Source: Dictyocoela muelleri (taxonomy: Eukaryota; Microsporidia). Taken from it: a DNA stretch of 14,722 bases. The stretch is from NCBI GenBank assembly GCA_016256075.1, contig SDVU01000342.1, positions 1-14,722 of the forward strand, in the 5' to 3' direction. Below the pieces are notes generated by a model. That model did no database searches, had not been told where the DNA came from, and worked only from the letters and a program-made list of their open reading frames with translations. Below, piece after piece: positions 8,195 to 14,722 of the stretch (positions are counted from its first letter, which is position 1; each line of letters begins with the position of its first letter). The position numbers were made by a program, and so were the translations under genes.

Positions 8195-9115
8195 ATGAAT
8201 TATAAAGATTTTGAAAATTTAACATTATATTCTGATATATTTATTGATATAAATAAAACATTTGATTTCTTATTACACGACGGAGTATTAACAAATAATA
8301 AGTTATGTCGTATTTGTAATACAGAAACAACGATTTTGATAAGACAAAAACTAATCCTAATAGGGAATTCTACTGTTGCAAGATTTTTAAAACCAAAATG
8401 ACACTTAACAAAGGTTTTTTTTTAAAAGATCTGGGGTGTCTTTAAATATATTATTTAGGATAATATATATTTTTACAGAAATTTTGATATTGTTCAAATT
8501 GAAATTACTACAGGATTATCAAAAAATACAATTATGGCTTACATAAAAATGATCATAGAGCAGATTAAAAATTCGAAAGATCAATTGTTTGGAAAAAAGG
8601 GTGTCCCGGTAATTAATGTACAAATCGATGAAACAGCCATATGCCGGGGAAAATAATAATCAATACTTCTAGCACTTTCGACTATGATTATGAAATATAG
8701 TGGCTTGTAAGCGGTATTGAAGAAACTGAAGAGAAAAAAAATTCTTGTTATAATTCCCAATAGAGAAGTTGAGAATATTTACGGAGTGCTGAAAAATAAT
8801 GTTCTACCAGGTAATATAATAATAACAAATGGTTTTTCATCATACCCAAGGACAGTAAGAATGTTTGGGTCAGAACATAAAATAGTCCCACATAATCAAG
8901 GTTTTGTGAATGAAGAGGAGTATAATACAAATTTAATCGAAAATTTGTGGTTGCATTTAAAGGTTGCATATAAAATTAGAAGGGGAATAACAGTGAAACG
9001 AATGGTGGATTTTATATTTGAATTTTTTGGAAAAAGACTTTTATTTAGAATCGATCTAAAAACAGCATTAATATAGCATTTGAGAGTTTAGTGGACTTTT
9101 TATTAAAAAAATAAA
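8195..9115 (+). pseudogene. Merlin/IS1595-type transposase, broken
   Basis: This is an ISXO2-like DDE transposase. From the ATG at 8195 the N-terminal part reads FDFLLHDGVLTNNKLCRICN, a zinc-ribbon-like CxxC segment. A middle stretch follows (TGLSKNTIMAYIKMIIEQIK), then INVQIDETAICRG (first Asp 8627..8629). WLVSGIEETEE, ILVIIPNREVEN, IIITNGFSSYPRT and KIVPHNQGFVNEEEYNTN lead to LIENLWLHLKVAYKIRRG (Glu 8939..8941). The second catalytic Asp is replaced by Asn (AAT, 8828..8830). A stop at 8399..8401, another at 8645..8647 and frame changes before 8717 break it. The last 119 codons (8717..9076) stay open. Family members run about 250 to 300 residues, and this matches. Confidence 0.9.
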
Positions 9116-10547
9116 CATATAATCATTAAATTTAATGCAAGCAACAAAAAATTTTTAAAAAAAATATTTTTTTACCCCTCTTAAAATTTTTTTATCAAAG
9201 TTTTTTTCAAAAATAAAAATAATTGTTTACAAACCGTACCTTTAATATCTAAAAAGTCCCGCTAACTTGACTAGCGCCAGTTAAACATGGCTAAGTTTAA
9301 CACCTTTATGCGATTGAGTATTGTCTAAAAAAAGGACTATTATTCTATTTTGTCTAGATACGTCGGTGTATAGTCTTTCGAGGTATTCTACAAATATGAA
9401 GCTATTTATCCATGTCTTAAAAGAAAATTTATAGTAAATATCGCCTCGAGCCTTCAGCCCCCATTTTTTATAAAATATTTTTTTTAAATAAATACGGTGA
9501 AAGATAGTCCTATTTCGGATTGCATACTAGTAATGTAAAAACCATATTTTTTAGTAAAGAGTGAGATGATAAAGCGCATATCTGTTTTAAAAAGTATACC
9601 TACGTGATTTTCACGAAATTTAGATCTTTTATATATGTGTAAGGTACAGGTTAATAAATTAATGTTGTTTTTAATATGATTCTTCAATATATATATATAT
9701 TTGCATACGATCGATTCAAATTATTATTATTTTAAAATTTTTTGTTTGCTTCTTCCCCTTTGTAATATTAAAGTGAAGGCTGACAGCATTTAGCCGAAAT
9801 ATCAAACTTTCGTGCGCAAAATTCTTAAGTGGCCTATTTGTTAAATTGTTACGATGATCAGAGGATTCAACTTTTTCCGTGATGATACAAGTAAGCATGA
9901 TAGTAAGTGTAATCTTTTTAAATCATTTTTTTCAATTATTTCAGGGTGTAAAAAAGATTTTATTGGTAAATTTTTGTAATATAGAGCGGTATCACCACAA
10001 TTAAAATATCACACGGGTTATAAATTTTAAAAACTTTGTTAAATTAATTTTTAAAATCTTTTAACTACCAAGTTCCACAGATCTTGTATCTCCTGATATG
10101 TTTTTAAAAGAAAATTCATGTTGTTTATTATACCCATCAATCCAGCCGTTTGTTGCCTTTAAATATTCATAATTTTATTTACATGCCATTTTTAACGTGT
10201 TTGTTTTAAGTATAGTGTCCTTAATGTGTACTTTTTGTCTAAGTAGATAAATACTCTAAATATTTGTGTGTATAAAGCTGAACATTTATTCAATTTTTTT
10301 GAACACCGCCTAACTTATTTTGGAATTTTTTTTTGTCGAAGTTTTTTTTTATTCTAAAAACACTTCACTTAGACATTCCATACTTTTTTCAAAATATATT
10401 TCGCTAATTGTACCATTTCGACAATCTTCACGAATTCAGCTTTCTCTTTTCGAAAAATAAATTTTAAAGAAGGTATTTTTGAAAAAATTTAACTATGCAC
10501 AGAAATGAGGTTAAAAATAATAAGAAGAGCACGAGATTCGTTTAAAT

Positions 10548-10920
10548 CAGTGTTTCCCAATCTATTTTAGCCCACTACCCCTAGCCATAAAAAATGGTTA
10601 GACCCCCTTATACAAAAAATTAGATATTTACTAAAAAATTTCTTAATTTTTTTATTGATAATAAAATACAATTATTTATATGATAAAACGATTGACTCTG
10701 ATGTCTATTTAATAATGATTTCATTTTAAGTTTCTATTTTGTACGTTTAAGCTTCAGATTTCAGAAATTATAAATAGCTCATTTCTTGAAAATACAAATA
10801 CCATCCTCCGAAATTCTAAATCTCACCCCGAATTTAAAATTGCCTCCCTGAATTAAAAAATCCCCCCTGAATTTCAAAATTGCCACAAGTGGGGCGTAAG
10901 CCATACTTTGAGAAACACTT
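10548..10920. mobile_element. hAT-type non-autonomous element (MITE), 373 bp
   Basis: The left end is CAGTGTTTCCCAATCT. The right end read on the minus strand is AAGTGTTTCTCAAAGT, the well-known hAT-style terminus. The 8-bp sequence GTTTAAAT lies on both sides (10540..10547 and 10921..10928), a perfect target duplication of the length hAT transposases make. No coding frame is present, so the element would have depended on a transposase supplied elsewhere. The subterminal TAGCCCACTACCCC on the left also loosely mirrors the right side. It sits just outside the pogo-like N-terminus. Confidence 0.85.
10805..10882. repeat. ~20-bp tandem repeat inside the hAT-type element
   Basis: Four imperfect copies of a unit close to CCCCCTGAATTTAAAATTG lie in tandem (about 10805, 10824, 10843, 10862). 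They fall just inside the right terminal repeat, where hAT elements often hold subterminal binding repeats. Confidence 0.75.
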
Positions 10921-10974
10921 GTTTAAATAGAAATTTTTTATTTAAAATTATGCTTAAACCGATTTTTGTACTAG

Positions 10975-11130
10975 GACGCAGTGCGCGCATGCAGGGCTTT
11001 GTTTTGGGTGAAGTCTGAATTAATTGAAAATAAAAACTGGGATACAGTAAATCGTACATATAAATTTGTTGATCTTATTTCTAAAATTTATAGTAGATTT
11101 AAAATAAAGCTCCACCAAATAAAACAAGCA
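10975..11130 (+). other. Orphan 52-codon open stretch, no start codon
   Basis: Between a TAG (10972..10974) and a TAA (11131..11133) one frame stays open and reads like protein (RALFWVKSELIENKNWDTVN, then FVDLISKIYSRFKIKLHQ). It has no in-frame ATG and I do not recognise it. It may be a gene or transposon remnant, or chance. A perfect 19-nt palindrome (ATACTTATT-A-AATAAGTAT, 11133..11151) follows at once. Otherwise 10929..11249 shows nothing. Confidence 0.3.
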
Positions 11131-11249
11131 TAATACTTATTAAATAAGTATAGACACTTTTCAAGACCATTTAAATGTTTTTTTTTGGAAATTTTAAAGA
11201 TATAGAATTTGGTGATTTCTTGATTATTTTATTAAAAAATGTGGATTCA

Positions 11250-11533
11250 ACAACGGGTTGTGCCACATGAAAGAATTGACGATAGTTAGAGAAATTATAT
11301 TGAAATAACAATATAATAATATCTTAAAGTAAGTTCCTTGGCTAGTTTCCAATATAAATAAATATTTCTACAGCAATTGCATTTTTTTGCAAAACAAAAA
11401 ATTCAATTGCTGTAGAAATATTTATTTATATTGAAAAAAAGCCAAGTAACCTTCTTTAAAAGATTATTATATTGTTATTTCAATATACTTTCTCTTTTTC
11501 TCCTCAATTCTTTCAGGCGGCAAAAACCGTTGT
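11250..11533. mobile_element. Fold-back element, 284 bp
   Basis: Two arms, 11250..11379 and 11404..11533, are reverse complements about a 24-nt loop. The inner 30 bp of each arm match exactly (ending CAGCAATTG), and the outer parts are about 80 to 90% matched. The outer ends read GGGTTGTGCCACATGAAAG on the left and GGTTTTTGCCGCCTGAAAG on the complemented right. There is no coding frame. No target duplication was recognised. It is probably a palindromic MITE. Confidence 0.85.
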
Positions 11534-11575
11534 AGAACCGTAAAGCGTCGTTTCTCTGAGCATACGGTATGAGAT

Positions 11576-11724
11576 TATTTGAAATAGACTCTGAATCACA
11601 TGAGAATTACAAATATGAAAGAATTATAACTTATTAAGATTTTTAGAAAGCCCCATAAAATCTTAATGCATATAATTCAAGCATATTTGGAATTATATCG
11701 AAATTTAGTGCTTATTTCAAATAA
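11576..11724. repeat. Imperfect inverted repeat, 149 bp
   Basis: Arms 11576..11643 and 11657..11724 pair about a 13-nt loop (AGAAAGCCCC core). Outer TTATTTGAAATA and inner TTAAGATTTT pair perfectly, with weaker matching between them. It lies 43 bp from the previous fold-back element and could be an older relative or a separate hairpin. No gene is present. Confidence 0.75.
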
Positions 11725-11808
11725 TAATCATTTTTTAATGCACAGAAGAATGGGACTTTATTGTTTTTAAGTGGGATGAAGACCTGTTTTAAGCTCTTAT
11801 TTTGAGTA

Positions 11809-11947
11809 TATTATTCGGATCTTGACCATTTTTCCCCCATTATAGTTTTAGGCCGTTTCCCCCATTTTTATATTAAAATAAATTGTAAATTTTTTTATAT
11901 CCCGTTTTTCCCCCTATGGGGGAAAAATGGTCAAGATCCTATTATTC
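11809..11947. mobile_element. MITE with perfect 24-bp ends and 8-bp target duplication
   Basis: The element proper is 11817..11939 (123 bp). Its ends, 11817..11840 and 11916..11939, are perfect reverse complements, starting GGATCTTGACC and ending in a C-run followed by AT. TATTATTC at 11809..11816 and again at 11940..11947 is a perfect 8-bp target duplication. The interior is only a few C-runs and AT sequence with no coding capacity. Exact ends and flanks point to a recent insertion. The duplication length fits Merlin, hAT or similar transposases, but the terminal sequence does not match the Merlin or hAT elements in this window. Confidence 0.9.
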
Positions 11948-12158
11948 AATTATATCATTTTTACATTTTTTTAAAAAAAAATCGATCGTCAATAAAAAAT
12001 CGAGGGTGCTGAACTCGGTAGTATCTAATTTTCTTTTAAACAATAACATTTGTATTGTAAAAAATGAGGATATACATTTAAATTTTATAATTTTAGTATG
12101 TATATAATTTATGGATTTTTTTAAAAAAAATATACATAGAACTTACAGAATAAAAAAA
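11948..12158. other. AT-rich spacer downstream of the WD40-type gene
   Basis: No gene is visible. A 63-codon plus-strand frame starting in the MITE (11916..12107) is low-complexity and not credible. No AATAAA is evident on the minus strand close to the stop of the neighbouring gene. Confidence 0.5.
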
Positions 12159-13178
12159 TTATATTTTGAACAAAAACACACATCCATCTGCAAATAAAAA
12201 ATTGTGATCATCTAAAGATAAAATATTATCAATTTTTTCCACGCCATCATTGAAAATAAGCTTCTTATTTTGTTTTAATCCATGAATTTCAGCAATATTC
12301 TTAGAAAATACAACAGCTTCATTGTTAATTTCTGATATTTTACTACCAATGCATCTTTTGGAGATATTATTTCGAAATAGTAAAAAATTATTTTCAACTT
12401 TTTGCGTTAAATAAACAAAGCCGCCAACAATTTTTAAATCTCTATTTTCATAATTATTTAAAATTTTACCTGAATTTCTATAAAACGTTTTAATATCTCG
12501 ATCATATTTATAATTGAAATTTAAAGATTCGTTGGTTATTATTTTTTCGATCTTATCATCACTCAAGACTCTATCATCATACGAAAAATATCCATTTTCA
12601 GTTAATATTTCTAATGAATTTTCATTATAGTCAATAGCAATTGCACCTTTTATATTTATATGATCAACAGAACTTCTAACTCTAAGATCATAAATTTTAA
12701 CACCAAATTCAGAAATAGCAGATAAAATTCCATTTTTAGAATATACATGTACTTTTGATGGATCTTTATGTGTATAAATAATTTCTTTCATAATAGTATC
12801 CCATATTCTTATACCTATTATATTATCAGATGATGAAAATATATCATCATAGGGATAGAACTTAACATATTTTCTGAAATGATCTTCTAGTATTTCTTCT
12901 TTTGATATATAAATACCTGAATTTCCAATTTTTTCATTAATTAATGTAAAAAATAATTCATTATAATTCATATTATCATTATTAAGTTTTGAATGTGATA
13001 CCTCGTCTTCAAGATTATTGGTCTTAAAGTTGACGTCTCGCAGATGATAATCTAAATCCTTCAAATTCACTAAGACTAATTTTCCACTTCTTTCTGACAT
13101 TAGAAGATAATTTTTAGAGATTGTTGATGAAAAATAAGGTGATATTAGAATTTTTTGAAATTTGTATGATATTGGCAT
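12159..13178 (-). CDS. WD40-type beta-propeller protein, possibly CSA/ERCC8-like
   Basis: This is the one intact host-type gene: 339 residues, no intron. Propeller-type strands are visible: LLMSERSGKLVLVNLKD (residues 26-42), VKFYPYDDIFSSS then GIRIWDT (about 109-132), and FGVKIYDLRVRSS (about 157-169). Later blades are degenerate. The FYP-D-FSSS-IWDT order and the LVLVNL-type first blade resemble CSA/ERCC8 (yeast Rad28), the substrate receptor of a Cul4-type ubiquitin ligase in transcription-coupled repair. That is similarity judged by eye and is tentative; another WD40 family is possible. An insert at about residues 50-100 is rich in Asn and charged residues. The start is fixed: TAA lies in frame 9 bases upstream, followed by CCC and ATA before the ATG. 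Confidence 0.9.
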   Translation of the reverse strand: MPISYKFQKILISPYFSSTISKNYLLMSERSGKLVLVNLKDLDYHLRDVNFKTNNLEDEVSHSKLNNDNMNYNELFFTLINEKIGNSGIYISKEEILEDHFRKYVKFYPYDDIFSSSDNIIGIRIWDTIMKEIIYTHKDPSKVHVYSKNGILSAISEFGVKIYDLRVRSSVDHINIKGAIAIDYNENSLEILTENGYFSYDDRVLSDDKIEKIITNESLNFNYKYDRDIKTFYRNSGKILNNYENRDLKIVGGFVYLTQKVENNFLLFRNNISKRCIGSKISEINNEAVVFSKNIAEIHGLKQNKKLIFNDGVEKIDNILSLDDHNFLFADGCVFLFKI

Positions 13179-13181
13179 TAT

Positions 13182-13184
13182 GGG
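13182..13184 (-). promoter_or_regulatory. CCC start-proximal motif of the WD40-type gene
   Basis: On the minus strand the gene begins TAACCCATAATG, with CCC at -6 to -4. A C-rich triplet close to the initiation codon is reported as a microsporidian expression signal (established knowledge). Seeing it here supports both the start choice and the organism group. One instance in isolation could be chance. Confidence 0.6.
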
Positions 13185-13247
13185 TTACTAGATAATCCGG
13201 AATTATAAATATTTTTTTAAACGAAATGATGATGTTATTGAATTAAT

Positions 13248-13262
13248 AATATTAATAAATTG
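13248..13262. repeat. 15-bp direct repeat, left copy
   Basis: AATATTAATAAATTG here recurs exactly at 13571..13585, on the other side of the fold-back element. Low complexity makes chance possible. Confidence 0.45.
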
Positions 13263-13302
13263 CTAGCGTTATTGAATGATAATGAATTGATTAAGAATTA
13301 AG

Positions 13303-13561
13303 GCACTTTATATTTAAGGGGGTTTATAGACCTTCATACAAATGAGCTTATGGAAAAATAAAAAAAATATATAAAAAGAACATGGGAAACTTTTATTTGA
13401 GAGTATCATATTTATTTTTTTCTAAGTACTTTTTTCTGAATTAGAAAAAAATAAATATGATACTCTCAAATAAAAGTTTTCCATGTTCTCTTCAAATATT
13501 TTTTTATTTTTTCATAAGCTCATTTGTATGAAGGTCTATAAAACCCCCTTTTAAGAGTGTC
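13303..13561. mobile_element. Fold-back element, 259 bp, near-perfect hairpin
   Basis: Arms of about 120 bp pair about a 15-nt loop centred at 13433. The inner 39 bp (13387..13425 with 13441..13479) match exactly, and the outer parts differ only by small indels. The ends read GCACTTTA and, complemented from the right, GACACTCT. The flanks AGAATTAAG (13294..13302) and AGAATCAAA (13562..13570) agree at 7 of 9 positions, a possible decayed target duplication. There is no coding frame. It is likely a palindromic MITE in the upstream region of the WD40-type gene, 125 bp from its start codon. Confidence 0.85.
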
Positions 13562-13570
13562 AGAATCAAA

Positions 13571-13585
13571 AATATTAATAAATTG
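13571..13585. repeat. 15-bp direct repeat, right copy
   Basis: Exact repeat of 13248..13262 (AATATTAATAAATTG). Confidence 0.45.
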
Positions 13586-13759
13586 ATAGTATCAATAAAT
13601 GGATATTATGGTATAGGTGTTGTGAGTATCACAATAATGTTGAATTGAGCGAGTTTATTGGATAAATTTTTTAACCTTTTATTTAAAAGGAGAATAATTT
13701 GAATATTATTGGTTATTTATTAGTAAAAAAAGTATTTAAGAAAAATAGTTAAATAAAAT

Positions 13760-13960
13760 ATGTTCCGCGATAATAATTTTTATCATTATTTTAACAAACT
13801 CTTAGCGAGTTTTCCACCTTTTTATCAAGATGCAAATTATTTCTCTACTTTTCACAGAGATATTATCGGGTTAGCTCCATTTTCGGAGCACAACTCTAGG
13901 TCTCCAACTAGGACACAGGTAAACATCCATACAAATGAACTTAGTAAAAGCCGGGTGTAA
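13760..13960 (+). CDS. Doubtful 66-residue ORF
   Basis: The frame begins MFRDNNFYHYFNKLL and is less AT-biased than its surroundings. FHRDIIGLAPFSEHN followed by SRSPTRTQ loosely recalls the PF-(D/E)HNQSPRNTYQ motif of RNA polymerase second-largest subunits, but needs an insertion to align, so a decayed fragment or chance is likely. The start lacks the CCC motif seen on the neighbouring gene, from which it diverges. There is no signal peptide or membrane segment. I do not assign a function. Confidence 0.25.
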   Translation: MFRDNNFYHYFNKLLASFPPFYQDANYFSTFHRDIIGLAPFSEHNSRSPTRTQVNIHTNELSKSRV

Positions 13961-14009
13961 ATTAGAGCTTCTCATGACTTACTACTATTGGTGACATATT
14001 TTTGGTTGT

Positions 14010-14091
14010 GTGCAACACTGTAAATAGGATCATATCACGGGTAGTTTTTACGATGTTAATTGTAATACAATCATATTTACTGAGTTACACA
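14010..14091. repeat. Imperfect inverted repeat
   Basis: TGTGCAACACTGTAAATAGG (from 14010) pairs with 14068..14091 at about 19 of 24 positions, across a 34-nt spacer. It may be an eroded MITE end pair. No tRNA shape was recognised. Confidence 0.45.
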
Positions 14092-14247
14092 TGACCAATG
14101 TTGTGCCGCCTATATTATTATTTATTGAAAGCACGGGTTCTCCCTACCTTAGATATCTCCTTCTGAAAAAATATCGTAAATTACGCAGTAATGCATTAGC
14201 AAAAGAAAATATTTTTTTATATTATCTTTTATGCATAATTTAAAAAT

Positions 14248-14308
14248 CAGTTTTTAATATCAGCACATGTTTCCAAGTTTAGTAAATATAAGCGTATATT
14301 AAAAACTG
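14248..14308. repeat. 13-bp perfect inverted repeat
   Basis: CAGTTTTTAATAT at 14248..14260 is the exact complement of ATATTAAAAACTG at 14296..14308, with a 35-nt spacer. No gene is attached. Confidence 0.55.
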
Positions 14309-14400
14309 TTTTTTTAATATGTATGAAAGGTAATTAGGACTAAAATCAGCGGGTTTTTTTCCGAAATTTATGCGAAAAAGGGTAATTATCTAATTTTTCA

Positions 14401-14477
14401 GTGAATTTCCATGAATTTCTCGCAAATTATTGTGAATTTCCGCAAATTTCCGCAAATTTCCACTAATTTCCGCGAAA
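14401..14477. repeat. ~10-bp tandem repeat (AATTTCCGCA type)
   Basis: Seven or so copies of a unit close to AATTTCCGCA follow one another. Copies at 14434..14474 are in strict 10-bp phase and the earlier ones are looser. The remainder of the window to 14722 is AT-rich and shows no gene, apart from a short GC-richer stretch at about 14508..14540. Confidence 0.75.
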
Positions 14478-14722
14478 ATAATTTTTTAATTTTTAAAAAA
14501 AACTTTGTAGCACGCGCGGTTTTAGTTTGCGATTTCGGGGATGTATGTTTTTTGTTTTTACTCCTATGATTCAATCAAGAAAAAAATTGTGATCGTTTTA
14601 ATAAATAGTTATTATATTATCAATTAAAAATAAAGTAAATTTAAAGCAATTGATTGATTAACTTTATTAAAGTGTCAAATTCATTATTTTTAGTATTTCC
14701 TATTTATCATAAAACGTAAAAG

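Larger units (their letters stand above)
8083..9278 (+). mobile_element. Merlin/IS1595-type DNA transposon inserted in the pogo-like gene
   Basis: This 1196-bp element has terminal inverted repeats: GGCGCTGGTCAAGTT at the left, and GGCGCTAGTCAAGTT when the right end is read on the minus strand. The GG...G start and an 8-bp duplication fit the Merlin superfamily. The flanks are ATTTCAAC (8075..8082) and AGTTAAAC (9279..9286), 6 of 8 matching, read as a decayed target duplication. The pogo-like frame runs LFLDNTQSHKGVKLSHV up to the right border and resumes after the left border, so the insertion point is clear. It carries one broken transposase, and its left end is palindromic. Confidence 0.88.
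7640..10500 (-). pseudogene. Decayed pogo/Tigger-like transposase, split by a Merlin insertion
   Basis: Pogo-type transposases bind element ends with a CENP-B-like helix-turn-helix domain and cut with a DDE/D core. Minus-strand remains follow that order: an N-terminal basic stretch (FRKEKAEFVKIVEMVQ, about 10430..10490), TILKTNTLKMACK then YLKATNGWIDGYNKQHEFSF and KNISGDTRSV (10070..10205), FRENHVGILFKT in place of FNADETG-type motif 1 (catalytic Asp codon now AAT, 9607..9609), VCNPK and DYLSPYLF, RIIVLFLDNTQSHKG (second Asp 9323..9325), and, beyond the insert, GIIRGFKDNI (8000..8030) and EKISKEIIKNSFSK (about 7850..7890). Without the insert it spans about 1.6 kb, the usual length. Many stops and frame changes make it dead. 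Terminal repeats were not found. Confidence 0.85.

Noticed and set aside
8748-8969. 73-codon minus-strand ORF
   Set aside because: It is antisense to the conserved C-terminal half of the Merlin transposase.
11916-12107. 63-codon plus-strand ORF
   Set aside because: It starts inside the MITE terminal repeat and is low-complexity AT-rich sequence.
1-14722. tRNA or rRNA genes
   Set aside because: No convincing T-arm and B-box combination or rRNA core motif was seen on either strand by eye. A covariance-model scan could still find one.

Overview
The window is AT-rich eukaryotic DNA that best fits a microsporidian genome with many decayed transposons. Three things support this. The only intact host-type gene (12159..13178, minus) has no introns and carries a CCC triplet just upstream of its ATG, a known microsporidian start context. 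Transposases of the IS1595/Merlin (ISXO2-like) family, common in microsporidia, occur three times. The other mobile elements (a Ty3/Gypsy LTR element, a pogo/Tigger-like element and small palindromic non-autonomous elements) also suit such a genome. The assignment is inferred from sequence features, not from a database search.

Layout. 1..1260 is repeat DNA. It starts with a short TA microsatellite and a degenerate ~14-bp minisatellite that changes strand near position 314, so a pyrimidine-rich half is followed by its purine-rich complement. Two blocks of a ~23-bp minisatellite follow, each ending in the same ACCCTGTAT junction, with a perfect hairpin between them. 1262..1760 (+) and 2060..2858 (-) are two decayed Merlin transposases of different lineages. 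3178..7432 is one Ty3/Gypsy element on the minus strand with two 270-bp LTRs, broken and fairly old (LTRs about 93% identical). About 7640..10500 (-) is a decayed pogo/Tigger-like transposase, split by a Merlin element (8083..9278, +) that has terminal inverted repeats and a degraded 8-bp target duplication.

10548..10920 is a small hAT-type non-autonomous element with a perfect 8-bp target duplication. 11250..13561 holds four long inverted repeats around the host gene. One of these (11817..11939) is a MITE with perfect 24-bp inverted repeats and a perfect 8-bp duplication, probably the youngest insertion here. The host gene encodes a 339-residue WD40-type propeller protein whose central segment resembles the transcription-coupled repair factor CSA/ERCC8 (tentative). 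13562..14722 is AT-rich and has one weak ORF and several small repeats.

The genes do not form a pathway: this is one host gene in a transposon graveyard. The most interesting material is structural: nested insertions, a Merlin end turned into a palindrome, several perfect or near-perfect hairpins and the strand-switching minisatellite. I saw no tRNA, rRNA or CRISPR.
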